Positions 1 to 6,008 of a stretch of DNA of 8,240 nt are shown piece after piece; positions within the stretch are counted from its first letter, which is position 1, and each line of letters starts with the position of its first letter. The stretch covers positions 1 to 8,240 of the forward strand of contig JAUPVO010000032.1 in assembly GCA_030916975.1 (NCBI GenBank). The letters run 5' to 3'. Both the position numbers and the translations under genes were made by a program. The DNA is from Patescibacteria group bacterium. Its GTDB lineage: Bacteria; Patescibacteriota; Minisyncoccia; Phycocordibacterales; UBA5272. A model generated the notes under the pieces. That model did no database searches. It was not told the origin of the DNA and was given only the letters and a program-made list of their open reading frames with translations.

Positions 1-2
1 AC

Positions 3-31
3 TTGGTCAAAACGTTAATCGATTGTAAAAT
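3..31 (+). promoter_or_regulatory. Promoter of rpmG
   Basis: A -35-like TTGGTC (3-8) and a -10-like TAAAAT (26-31) are separated by exactly 17 bases. Transcription would start near base 38, leaving a leader of only about 9 nt before the rpmG start codon. No Shine-Dalgarno sequence is visible in that leader. Confidence 0.5.
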
Positions 32-46
32 CATAATAATAAAAAT

Positions 47-202
47 ATGTCACAAGATAGATTAATCAAAATCATAAACAAGGCAACGGGAACCACTGTT
101 TATACAACAAAAAACAAAAAGAAAGTAACACGTAAGATTGAACTTAAAAAGTACGACCCAAAATTACGTAAACATGTAACTTTTAAAGAAGCCAAAAAAT
201 AA
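47..202 (+). CDS. rpmG: 50S ribosomal protein L33
   Basis: A 51-residue, very basic protein that matches L33, a small component of the large ribosomal subunit near the E site. The diagnostic part is the C-terminal half, residues 32-50, with the family signature ELKKYDPKLRKHVTFKEAK. Upstream is the TTVYTTKNKKK strand segment (16-26). It has no cysteines, so it is the zinc-free form of L33. The length is typical of the family (about 50-55 residues). The ATG at 47 is the only sensible start: it gives the expected N-terminus, and a promoter ends 15 bases before it. No Shine-Dalgarno sequence precedes it. A terminator follows 23 bases after the stop, and tRNA-Trp comes next. rpmG beside tRNA-Trp is a widespread bacterial arrangement, usually continued by secE and nusG, which are absent here. 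Confidence 0.95.
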   Translation: MSQDRLIKIINKATGTTVYTTKNKKKVTRKIELKKYDPKLRKHVTFKEAKK

Positions 203-225
203 TAATTTCTAATTATTATAAAATA

Positions 226-258
226 AAAAGAATGACCTCTTCATGGTCATTCTTTTTT
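226..258 (+). terminator. Intrinsic terminator of rpmG
   Basis: Bases 226-237 (AAAAGAATGACC) pair perfectly with 245-256 (GGTCATTCTTTT) around a 7-base loop, and the 3' arm runs into a six-T tract (253-258). This is a standard rho-independent terminator. It separates rpmG from the tRNA gene. Confidence 0.85.
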
Positions 259-262
259 ATGT

Positions 263-268
263 TATAAT
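263..268 (+). promoter_or_regulatory. -10 box of the tRNA-Trp promoter
   Basis: A consensus TATAAT lies 31 bases before the mature tRNA 5' end, directly after the rpmG terminator. The -35 region (around 240-245, TTCATG) is weak and lies inside the terminator hairpin. Because no terminator follows the tRNA, this promoter probably also transcribes the downstream phosphatidyltransferase gene. Confidence 0.5.
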
Positions 269-299
269 ATTAAAGCTAAATATAGTATTAGCATTTTAA

Positions 300-373
300 G
301 GGTCTATAGTTCAGTGGTAGAATAGAGGTCTCCAAAACCTTTGACCGGGGTTCGAATCCTCGTGGACCCGCCA
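300..373 (+). tRNA. trnW: tRNA-Trp (anticodon CCA)
   Basis: A complete cloverleaf can be drawn by hand. The acceptor stem is 300-306 (GGGTCTA) with 363-369 (TGGACCC). The D stem is 309-312 with 320-323. The anticodon stem is 325-329 with 337-341, around the loop CTCCAAA with anticodon CCA at 332-334. The T stem is 346-350 with 358-362 and carries the TTCGAAT loop. The discriminator base is G370, as is usual for bacterial tRNA-Trp, and the 3' CCA (371-373) is encoded in the DNA. Only UGG codons are read, which agrees with UGA acting as a stop in this window. Confidence 0.97.
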
Positions 374-397
374 ATAGTAAAATGATTTAATATAATT

Positions 398-1015
398 ATG
401 ACTAACACTCGCGAACAAAATTTTCAAAAGTATGATGGCTTCACTTTAGTCAAAGATAAAATTATCATGATGTTTTTTGGGTTTATACCAAAAACTTTCA
501 CTCCCAACCATGTAACCATGGTGAGACTTTTTATGATTCCTTTTATTTTGTATTTCCTGGTGATACAGAATTATGAAACTTCTTTAATACTTTTTGTTAT
601 TGCCGCATTTACTGATGCCTTAGACGGCGCAATGGCAAGAACCAGGAATCAAATCACAGAGTGGGGTAAGCTTTTTGATCCAATAGCAGATAAGATTTTG
701 ATAGGTAGTACAGGAATTATACTTATAGTTAAATTTTTAAATCCTTTGTTTGCACTCATTTTAATTGTAATAGAATCTTTGTTAATTTTACTTTCATTTA
801 TTGAAAACAAAAGAAACAAAGCTAAGAATATTCCTCATAATATCCAAGCCAATTGGTCTGGAAAAATAAAAATGTTCCTGCAATGCGTGGCTATTGGATT
901 TTTGATTCTGTATGCTATCTGGCCAGAGAGTTCGTATCTATTAGTGTCAGAATATTCTCTTTTAGCTTCATTTTTGTTCGCAATAATATCTTTGGTAGTG
1001 TATAAAAGTATATAA
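398..1015 (+). CDS. pgsA: CDP-alcohol phosphatidyltransferase, PgsA-like
   Basis: A membrane enzyme that moves a phosphatidyl group from CDP-diacylglycerol to an alcohol. In the PgsA branch the alcohol is glycerol-3-phosphate, the committed step of phosphatidylglycerol synthesis. The family motif DX2DGX2ARX8GX3DX3D is complete at residues 73-98 (D73, D76, G77, A80, R81, G90, D94, D98); the aspartates bind the divalent metals. About six hydrophobic segments follow the usual pattern (roughly 42-57, 60-72, 99-113, 116-134, 157-173, 183-202). TPNHVTMVRL (35-44) and GKIKMFLQ (155-162) resemble PgsA. The 205-residue length fits, with about 30 extra N-terminal residues. The start has no Shine-Dalgarno. 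A TATAAT ends one base before the ATG, too close to give a full leaderless message, so read-through from the tRNA 25 bases upstream is likely. Enzyme class is firm; the glycerol-phosphate substrate is inferred. Confidence 0.88.
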   Translation: MTNTREQNFQKYDGFTLVKDKIIMMFFGFIPKTFTPNHVTMVRLFMIPFILYFLVIQNYETSLILFVIAAFTDALDGAMARTRNQITEWGKLFDPIADKILIGSTGIILIVKFLNPLFALILIVIESLLILLSFIENKRNKAKNIPHNIQANWSGKIKMFLQCVAIGFLILYAIWPESSYLLVSEYSLLASFLFAIISLVVYKSI

Positions 1016-1032
1016 AATATTTTTCTATCTGT

Positions 1033-1045
1033 TATAATATAGATA
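1033..1045 (+). promoter_or_regulatory. Leaderless promoter of the gap-rpiB operon
   Basis: A consensus TATAAT (1033-1038) ends exactly seven bases before the A of the gap ATG (1045), so the expected transcription start is the start codon itself. No good -35 is visible. The promoter lies between the end of the phosphatidyltransferase gene and gap, with no terminator in between. Confidence 0.55.
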
Positions 1046-2190
1046 TGAAAAATGTTATTGATAATATTAAAACAAGCGAGATTTTATTTGGAGATAAGAA
1101 ACAAAAAAAAGCCAAAATAGCAATTAATGGTTTTGGTCGTATAGGGAGAGCTTTCTTTAAAAAGTCTTTGATGGTTGACGGTTTAGAAGTTGTTGTTGTT
1201 AATGATTTGGGAGATATACACAACATGGCTTATCTTTTGAAATATGATACAGTTTATAAAAAAAGCGATTTTGATGTTGAGATAGAAGAGGAGTTAGATA
1301 AAGACGGAAAGGTGCTAGAGAATGGGGTAAAGTATTTAATTATTAAGAATTTAAAAGGTAAGAAAAAAGATATAAAAGTTAGATTTGTACAACAAAGAGA
1401 CCCATCTCTTTTGCCGTGGGAAGATTTGAAAATAGATATAGTAATAGAAAGTACTGGTTTGTTTACCGCTTATGATAAAGCTAAAGTCCACTTAGACGCA
1501 GGGTCAAAACACGTTATAATCTCCGCTCCGGCCAAAGATGGAGATGATAAAAGCATACTCGGAGAAACGGTATTAATGGGTATCAATGAAGATAAATTAA
1601 GCACTTGTGATATATCTTCCAATGCTTCTTGTACAACCAATGCTTCTTCTCCTTTGATTGCTATTTTGGATGAGACTATTGGCATAGAGAAAGCCATGCT
1701 CAATACAGTTCACGCTTATACAGCTTCTCAGTCAATAGTAGATGGCCCGAACAAAAAAGACTATCGTGAAGGTAGGGCAGCAGCTCAGAATATAGTTCCC
1801 AGTTCTACTGGAGCTGCTATAGCAGTTACCAAAGCTTTTACGGATCTTGAGAATAAGTTTGACGGCATCTCTATGCGTGTGCCAGTTCCAGCTGGTTCTA
1901 TAGTGGATATAACTTTTATCAGCAAGAGAAATACAAATGCAAAAGAGGTTAACGAGATATTAACAAAGGCTTCTCAGGAAAAGAGATGGCAAGATATATT
2001 TGCTGTTACTAATGAGGAATTAGTAAGTTCAGATATACAGAATTCAGACTATGCCAGTATTGCAGACCTTAAAATGACCAGAGTGGTTGACGGCAATCTT
2101 GTTAAAGTTCTTGGTTGGTATGATAATGAAATGGGTTACACTAAAACCCTTATAATGCATGCACAGAGAGTTGCTAGTAAGTTAGCATAA
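1045..2190 (+). CDS. gap: Type I glyceraldehyde-3-phosphate dehydrogenase
   Basis: Glycolytic enzyme oxidising glyceraldehyde-3-phosphate with NAD and phosphate to 1,3-bisphosphoglycerate. The Rossmann motif NGFGRIGR is at residues 28-35 and VNDLGD at 52-57. The catalytic segment SNASCTTNA (192-200) has nucleophile C196, with H223 in HAYTASQ as the base. VPSSTGAA (251-258), RVPVPAG (278-284) and WYDNEMGY (358-365) are also recognisable. At 381 residues it is longer than the usual 335 or so. The extra length is about 23 residues before the Rossmann strand and a lysine-rich insertion around 84-112. The second cysteine usual in SCTTNC is alanine, and the usual NEWGY is NEMGY. The first ATG is kept because a TATAAT sits seven bases before it. 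It is followed after 8 bases by rpiB, giving an operon. In small genomes lacking upper glycolysis this enzyme often takes triose phosphate from the pentose phosphate pathway, which would explain the pairing. Confidence 0.95.
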   Translation: MKNVIDNIKTSEILFGDKKQKKAKIAINGFGRIGRAFFKKSLMVDGLEVVVVNDLGDIHNMAYLLKYDTVYKKSDFDVEIEEELDKDGKVLENGVKYLIIKNLKGKKKDIKVRFVQQRDPSLLPWEDLKIDIVIESTGLFTAYDKAKVHLDAGSKHVIISAPAKDGDDKSILGETVLMGINEDKLSTCDISSNASCTTNASSPLIAILDETIGIEKAMLNTVHAYTASQSIVDGPNKKDYREGRAAAQNIVPSSTGAAIAVTKAFTDLENKFDGISMRVPVPAGSIVDITFISKRNTNAKEVNEILTKASQEKRWQDIFAVTNEELVSSDIQNSDYASIADLKMTRVVDGNLVKVLGWYDNEMGYTKTLIMHAQRVASKLA

Positions 2191-2198
2191 GGAATAAG

Positions 2199-2663
2199 AT
2201 GAAAGTTAAAATATATTTAGCAGCAGATCATGCTGGGTTTGAGTATAAAGAAAAGCTAAAAGACTATTTAGAAGGTTTTGGTAATTTTGATGTTATAGAC
2301 TGCGGCGCTTATCATAAAGATGAAAAAGATGATTATCCAGATTATATTCATATTGCAGCTTCTTCTTTATCTCGCGATATTACGAGCGGAAGTTTCTCCG
2401 TAGGGTTTGTTATAGGAGGATCTGGACAGGGTGAAGCTATTGTCATGAATAGACATAGAGAGGTTAGATGTATTACTTATTACAATAATAATCTGGATAT
2501 TATTGAACTTGGCAGAGAACATAATAATGCCAATGCTATTAGTTTTGGTGCTAGATTTTTGAATTGGAATGATATTAAAAGAGCTGTTAATTTGTTTTTT
2601 GATACTGATTTTGCGGGAGGTAGACACGATTCAAGAATATACAAAATAGATAATCCAGAATAA
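2199..2663 (+). CDS. rpiB: Ribose-5-phosphate isomerase B (LacAB/RpiB family)
   Basis: Interconverts ribose-5-phosphate and ribulose-5-phosphate in the non-oxidative pentose phosphate pathway. Family features are AADHAGFEYKEKL (8-20), DYPDY (45-49), GREHNNAN (105-112), FGAR (116-119) and a C-terminal GGRHDSRI (140-147) that should bind phosphate. The active-site loop is GGSGQGE (73-79). The catalytic cysteine of the E. coli-type enzyme is glycine here. The loop instead matches the mycobacterial-type enzyme, where a glutamate (here E79) does proton transfer, so loss of the cysteine does not mean loss of activity. The length of 154 residues is normal. The start has a usable Shine-Dalgarno, AAGGA (2189-2193), overlapping the gap stop codon with 5-base spacing, as expected for a second operon gene. 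The stop codon lies inside the 5' arm of the terminator. Confidence 0.93.
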   Translation: MKVKIYLAADHAGFEYKEKLKDYLEGFGNFDVIDCGAYHKDEKDDYPDYIHIAASSLSRDITSGSFSVGFVIGGSGQGEAIVMNRHREVRCITYYNNNLDIIELGREHNNANAISFGARFLNWNDIKRAVNLFFDTDFAGGRHDSRIYKIDNPE

Positions 2664-2696
2664 TAAAAACTCATTAATAATTAATGAGTTTTTATT
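2662..2696. terminator. Bidirectional terminator between rpiB and the dsbA-like gene
   Basis: Bases 2662-2677 and 2681-2696 form a perfect 16-base inverted repeat with a 3-base loop, and each strand ends its hairpin with a T-rich run (TTTTTATT). It can stop the gap-rpiB transcript on the + strand and the dsbA-like transcript on the - strand. It begins at the second base of the rpiB stop codon. Confidence 0.9.
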
Positions 2697-2715
2697 CATG
2701 TTTATCTTTTTAAGA

Positions 2716-3441
2716 TTATTTTTGTTTTAAAGCCTGATCTATTATTCGAGAGAAGTAACTATAGTCTCTAGCTCCTTCTACGGTTGTGAATATTCTGTAT
2801 TCGCCGTCAGTTTTGATCAAAACTAAAGTCCCGGGAGTACCTGATATATTAGCAGATGTTCCATCTTGTATATCTACTGCTATTTGATTCATTTTTTCTT
2901 GGGTACTGCTAGCGTTAACAATACATTCGTTGAACTTATTAACATCTAAGTTAAGATTTTTTGCTATTTCTGGTAATTTTGCTGGATCTAATGTGTCATT
3001 ACCTTCTGTTACTCTGTATATTTCTTCTATAAAATTCCTGTAAGCTTCTTGGCCACCTTGATCTCTGGCACACATAGTTGCTACCGCTTCAGCTGGGGCT
3101 TTGGTGTGGAAAGGAAGAGGGAAGTGTTTGAATACTATATCTAACTTGTCTGAGTAATTTTTGTAAATTTCTGGCATAGTTTGATTGTGCAATTGTTTAC
3201 AAAACGGACATTCTAAATCAGAGAATTCTACTAATACTACCTTTTTATCTCCTTTGCCATAAAGGTATTCTTCCGGACGAAAAGTCGTTCCGCTGTATAT
3301 TGAGTCTGGGTCTACAAAACCACTGTTCGCTGATGACGACCCATTATATGTTTTAAGGCCAAATACAATGCTAGCAGCTATAATAATCGATCCTAGGATT
3401 ATGGCTATAGCATTTGAATTTTTTTTGATTTCTTTATTCAT
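2716..3441 (-). CDS. Membrane-anchored DsbA-like thiol:disulfide oxidoreductase
   Basis: A thioredoxin-fold protein that probably forms or rearranges disulfides in exported proteins outside the cytoplasmic membrane. A basic N-terminus (1-10) is followed by one hydrophobic segment (about 11-28) and then a Ser/Gly-rich linker, so it is likely tethered by an uncleaved anchor; no lipobox is seen. The catalytic motif CPFC is at 78-81 in VVLVEFSDLECPFCK. FKHFPLPFH (104-112) and the cis-proline loop SGTPGTLV (200-207, P203) are typical of the DsbA/DSBA_2-type family. Two further cysteines, C124 and C173, lie in the helical insertion and may form a second, structural disulfide. The 241-residue length is typical of anchored members. 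It is transcribed alone, divergently from the YciB-like gene. Its leader is about 33 nt by the predicted start site and has no strong Shine-Dalgarno. Oxidase versus reductase/isomerase role cannot be decided from sequence. Confidence 0.92.
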   Translation of the reverse strand: MNKEIKKNSNAIAIILGSIIIAASIVFGLKTYNGSSSANSGFVDPDSIYSGTTFRPEEYLYGKGDKKVVLVEFSDLECPFCKQLHNQTMPEIYKNYSDKLDIVFKHFPLPFHTKAPAEAVATMCARDQGGQEAYRNFIEEIYRVTEGNDTLDPAKLPEIAKNLNLDVNKFNECIVNASSTQEKMNQIAVDIQDGTSANISGTPGTLVLIKTDGEYRIFTTVEGARDYSYFSRIIDQALKQK

Positions 3442-3480
3442 ATTTTCTTATTCTTTTAATTTTTAAAGGTTACATGTTAT

Positions 3481-3488
3481 ATTATACT
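3481..3488. promoter_or_regulatory. Overlapping divergent -10 boxes of the dsbA-like gene and yciB
   Basis: On the - strand TATAAT covers 3486-3481, predicting transcription of the dsbA-like gene from about 3474. On the + strand TATACT covers 3483-3488, predicting transcription of yciB from about 3495, five bases before its ATG. The two -10 boxes share four bases, so both promoters cannot be melted by separate polymerases at once. Confidence 0.5.
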
Positions 3489-3499
3489 ATACATTTTAT

Positions 3500-4078
3500 A
3501 TGCAAAGCAAAACATTTACACATTACCTGACAGCCATTTTGAAATCCTTGCTAGAGTTCATACCTATATTTCTTTTTATTATAACTTTCGAAGGCGTAAG
3601 ACACAATTTCTTCATAGCAACTTTTGTTATGATAATTGCTACTATATTATTCACTTTTTATTCTTTTCATAAAGAAAAAAGGCTACCTTATATTGCGCTT
3701 TTTATAAGTTTAGAGACTACACTTTTTGGAGGATTAACACTATTTTTCAAAAACCCAGCTTTTGTTCAGATGCGCGACACTTTCTACGATCTAATCCTAG
3801 GTTCTGTAATTATTGTTACTGCTTTATTTAATTCTCCAATTATCAAAAGATTTTTTGGACATATCTTCGAGCTTAAGCATGCTATATGGGTTAAGCTTTC
3901 ATATATGTGGGGGCCACTCTTAATATTATTTGCTATTTTTAATGAGTATGTAAGAAGAAGTTTCCCACCTTTTATGTGGGTTAAATACAAAATACTTGTT
4001 CTTGTAATAACTTGTTTATTTGGTGTGTATTGTCTTATTAAATATAGAAAAGATATACAGAACTTTGATGAATTATAA
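3500..4078 (+). CDS. yciB: YciB/IspZ family inner-membrane protein
   Basis: A polytopic membrane protein of the septation protein A (IspZ/YciB) family, linked in proteobacteria to cell-envelope integrity and septation; its molecular activity is not settled. The family fingerprint is clear: LLEFIPIFLFII near the N-terminus (17-28), FGGLTLFFKNPAF (76-88), IKRFFG (115-120), IWVKLSYMWG (129-138) and MWVKYKI (159-165). There are five or six hydrophobic segments (roughly 17-30, 37-55, 63-83, 96-110, 134-150, 165-181). The 192-residue length is normal. The ATG at 3500 is chosen because a -10 box ends 12 bases before it, giving a nearly leaderless message with no Shine-Dalgarno. It overlaps the end of gatB tail-to-tail by 6 bases, and no terminator is visible at its 3' end. 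Confidence 0.85.
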   Translation: MQSKTFTHYLTAILKSLLEFIPIFLFIITFEGVRHNFFIATFVMIIATILFTFYSFHKEKRLPYIALFISLETTLFGGLTLFFKNPAFVQMRDTFYDLILGSVIIVTALFNSPIIKRFFGHIFELKHAIWVKLSYMWGPLLILFAIFNEYVRRSFPPFMWVKYKILVLVITCLFGVYCLIKYRKDIQNFDEL

Positions 4079-5491
4079 AGACTTAATTATATCTATAAAT
4101 ATTTTTGGGTTACCGTTACCTGCAGCTTCTTTCATGCATTTACCCACGAAGAACATTTCCAGTTTAATTTCTCCATTTTTGTAAGAAGACCATTGATCTT
4201 GGTTTTCTGATATAACTTTCTCAACAATTTTCTTCATCATTGTAGGATCTTGGTTCTGGATTAAGTTTAATTCCTTCGCTCTTGTTTCTGGGTCTGTATC
4301 TTCAGATAAGATATCAGTAATTAAGTCTTTGGCGCCGCGTGACGAAAGAGTTCCTTCACTTATCATGTTTATGATTTTTGCAAAAGTTGTAGCAGAAGGT
4401 AATTTTAAAGTGTTATCTGACTTGGATATAACACCAACAGCATCTGTAAGAAGATAGTTGGCAAGTAGTTTTTGATTAGAGATGTCCATACCCTTACTAG
4501 CTTCAAAATAATAGCTAGCTAAGTTATTGTCATCGAGAAGTTGTTCTATTTGCTTTGGTTGTAATTCAATTTTTTCTAGGGCGGCCTTTTTTATCTCTGG
4601 CAACATTGGTAATTCTTCTTTTATTTTGTCTAGGTCTACAATTTTGTGTAGATACATCTTAGGAAGATCTGGATCGGGGAAATATCGATAATCATGAGCA
4701 TTTTCTTTTTTGCGTTGAGAGAATGTTTCTAATTTATTCTCATCCCAGCCTCTAGTTTCTTGTATAACTTTTTCTCCTTTTTCTATCAGTTCTATATGCC
4801 TATCAACTTCATAGATTATAGCTTTTTCTACAGAGTTAAAAGAATTAAGGTTTTTAACTTCACATTTTGTACCAAATTTTGCAGGGTCTGTAGTTACTGA
4901 GATGTTAGCTTCTAATCTCATCTGACCTTTTTCCATGTCAGCATCAGAAACATCTAGTGTCCTAAGAAGTCTTTGTAAAGCTTTACCAAAGTTAGATGAA
5001 GTTTTGCCAGCTTCTTCTTTTGAATTATATATTACAGGCTCTGTAACTAGCTCCATTAATGGAACTCCAGCACGGTTAAAATCAATTAAGGTATATTCTC
5101 CCTTAGCATGATCGCTTTTAGCCGTATCTTCTTCAAGGTGTATACGAGTAAGTGGTACAGAAGCTAGTTCTCCTTTGCTAACTATTGGGTATTTGTATTG
5201 GGAGATTTGATAACCTTTTGGTATGTCTGGGTAAAAATAATTTTTTCTATCAAACTCTGTAAAATTGGCTATCTCACTATTCGTAGACAGACCAACCTTT
5301 ATTACATTTTTTATAGCTTCTATATTAGCTACTGGTAAAGCACCTGGCTCAGCCAAACAAATAGGGCAAACATTTTGATTTGGCTCAGAGTTAAATGGAT
5401 CGTTGAGGCAAGAGCACCACATTTTACTTTTGGTTTTGAGTTCAGCGTGTATCTCCATGCCAATCACCACATAATATTTTTGTTCAGACAT
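4073..5491 (-). CDS. gatB: Aspartyl/glutamyl-tRNA(Asn/Gln) amidotransferase subunit B
   Basis: GatB is the kinase/tRNA-binding subunit of GatCAB. The complex converts mischarged Glu-tRNA(Gln) or Asp-tRNA(Asn) to the correct amide form using ammonia released by GatA. The N-terminus YVVIGMEIHAEL (7-18) leads into a complete zinc site, C26, C28, C42 and C45. Next come FDRKNYFYPDIPKGYQISQ (80-98), HLEEDT (118-123) and the GatB signature DFNRAGVPLMELV (137-149). DYRYFPDPDLP lies further on, and a YqeY-like tRNA-binding tail fills roughly the last 140 residues. The 472-residue length is full size. It stands alone: gatA and gatC are not in the window. The ATG is preceded by a leaderless-type TATAAT and no Shine-Dalgarno. 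A second -10 box and an inverted repeat lie further upstream. Its presence implies that Gln-tRNA or Asn-tRNA is made indirectly. Confidence 0.97.
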   Translation of the reverse strand: MSEQKYYVVIGMEIHAELKTKSKMWCSCLNDPFNSEPNQNVCPICLAEPGALPVANIEAIKNVIKVGLSTNSEIANFTEFDRKNYFYPDIPKGYQISQYKYPIVSKGELASVPLTRIHLEEDTAKSDHAKGEYTLIDFNRAGVPLMELVTEPVIYNSKEEAGKTSSNFGKALQRLLRTLDVSDADMEKGQMRLEANISVTTDPAKFGTKCEVKNLNSFNSVEKAIIYEVDRHIELIEKGEKVIQETRGWDENKLETFSQRKKENAHDYRYFPDPDLPKMYLHKIVDLDKIKEELPMLPEIKKAALEKIELQPKQIEQLLDDNNLASYYFEASKGMDISNQKLLANYLLTDAVGVISKSDNTLKLPSATTFAKIINMISEGTLSSRGAKDLITDILSEDTDPETRAKELNLIQNQDPTMMKKIVEKVISENQDQWSSYKNGEIKLEMFFVGKCMKEAAGNGNPKIFIDIIKSL

Positions 5492-5496
5492 AATTA

Positions 5497-5502
5497 ATTA
5501 TA
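5497..5502 (-). promoter_or_regulatory. Leaderless -10 box of gatB
   Basis: On the - strand TATAAT (5502-5497) is five bases before the gatB ATG (5491), so transcription would start at or within a base or two of the start codon. A second consensus TATAAT lies further upstream (5543-5538) and would give a leader of about 40 nt without a Shine-Dalgarno. Which one is used cannot be decided here. Confidence 0.45.
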
Positions 5503-5537
5503 AAATTAAGGATATAAAATAAGCTTGTATTTTTAGT

Positions 5538-5543
5538 ATTATA
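5538..5543 (-). promoter_or_regulatory. Upstream -10 box of gatB
   Basis: A second consensus TATAAT on the - strand, in GTTATAATAC context. A -35 spaced by 17 bases would fall on the 5554-5574 inverted repeat, which could then act as an operator. No good -35 sequence is visible there. Confidence 0.35.
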
Positions 5544-5553
5544 ACATAAATAT

Positions 5554-5574
5554 AATGTAATTAAGTATTACATT
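5554..5574. repeat. Perfect inverted repeat upstream of gatB
   Basis: AATGTAAT (5554-5561) and ATTACATT (5567-5574) are exact inverted copies, 8 bases each, around a 5-base spacer. No T-run follows, so it is not an obvious terminator. It lies between the gatB promoters and the terminator of the 92-residue ORF, over the expected -35 region of the upstream gatB promoter. An operator is possible; in such AT-rich DNA chance is also possible. Confidence 0.5.
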
Positions 5575-5577
5575 CTA

Positions 5578-5611
5578 ATAAAAAATACCTACTTTATTTT
5601 TAGCAGGTATT
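5578..5611 (-). terminator. Intrinsic terminator of the 92-residue ORF
   Basis: On the - strand 5611-5602 pairs with 5593-5584 in a 10-bp stem (one G-T pair) around an 8-base loop. The 3' arm continues into a T-rich tail (about 5585-5578). It lies 40 bases after the stop codon of the small membrane protein gene and is oriented to end its transcript. Confidence 0.75.
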
Positions 5612-5650
5612 AAGTTTTGACTTGTATTTTGTTTAAAGCTTTTGGCCAAT

Positions 5651-5929
5651 TCAGGCTTCGAGCTTAGGTTTTTGCTGTTTTAAAGGAGGTAGAGGAGAGT
5701 ACTTGTTTTGGTTTGGAGTACCAGAGTCATTCGTCTCAAATGACTCAAAGAGTGGAAGAGATATGAGTAGTAACATTATCATTATTAAGAAAGATGCTAC
5801 TATAGCTGATACTAAGTTCAGGAAAACAAACTTATATTTTACGATTGATATTGTTATCATAATCACAATCACAATCATAAAAACAGAAAACGCAACAAGG
5901 GAGATATTATGGATCTGAAAATTATTCAT
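5651..5929 (-). CDS. Small two-helix membrane protein, unknown function
   Basis: I do not recognise this 92-residue protein. Two strongly hydrophobic segments (about 9-30 and 36-61) are separated by a short KYK loop. By the positive-inside rule this predicts a hairpin with the loop in the cytoplasm and both ends outside. The tail (62-92) is polar and rich in Pro, Lys, Asn and Gln, with SPLPPLKQQKPK near the end. There are no cysteines and no catalytic motif. Support for real coding is good. A consensus AGGAG lies 8 bases before the ATG, an intrinsic terminator follows the stop on the same strand, and the gene starts divergently from the RNA promoter at 5975-6002. It is the only gene here with a classic ribosome binding site at a probable transcript 5' end, and the only one ending in TGA. 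It could be a holin-like, stress or envelope-associated peptide, but nothing in the sequence decides this. Confidence 0.7.
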   Translation of the reverse strand: MNNFQIHNISLVAFSVFMIVIVIMITISIVKYKFVFLNLVSAIVASFLIMIMLLLISLPLFESFETNDSGTPNQNKYSPLPPLKQQKPKLEA

Positions 5930-5937
5930 GTCACTAA

Positions 5938-5942
5938 CTCCT
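5938..5942 (-). promoter_or_regulatory. Shine-Dalgarno of the 92-residue ORF
   Basis: On the - strand AGGAG is followed by 8 bases and the ATG at 5929. It fixes the start codon. It stands out because rpmG, gap, yciB, gatB and argS all lack such a site. Confidence 0.75.
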
Positions 5943-5974
5943 AAATTTTAAAAAAGTAAGGTTTTTACATTTTT

Positions 5975-6002
5975 TTGTTAACGCCACTTTACATATTATA
6001 AT
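5975..6002 (+). promoter_or_regulatory. Promoter of the pseudoknot RNA
   Basis: TTGTTA (5975-5980) and TATAAT (5997-6002) are separated by 16 bases, making this one of the best promoter matches in the window. The predicted transcription start is about 6009. The first gene downstream, argS, begins 207 bases later, beyond a terminator. Confidence 0.65.
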
Positions 6003-6008
6003 ATATAT

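Noticed and set aside
391..396. TATAAT one base before the pgsA-like start as a leaderless promoter
   Set aside because: Transcription would start about five bases inside the gene, removing the start codon; read-through from the tRNA promoter is more plausible.
5651..5653. Possible UGA recoding (as in Gracilibacteria/SR1), because the 92-residue ORF ends in TGA
   Set aside because: Read-through adds only six residues before TAA, no conserved protein in the window contains an in-frame TGA, and the only tRNA seen reads UGG.
5703..5918. A TTG-started 71-residue reading frame on the + strand, preceded by AAAGGAGGT (5684-5692 region) and AGGAG-like sequences
   Set aside because: It lies fully antisense to the 92-residue ORF. 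The purine-rich stretch is the complement of codons for SPLPPLKQQ, there is no promoter or terminator on that strand, and the start is a TTG. The - strand frame has ATG, Shine-Dalgarno and terminator.
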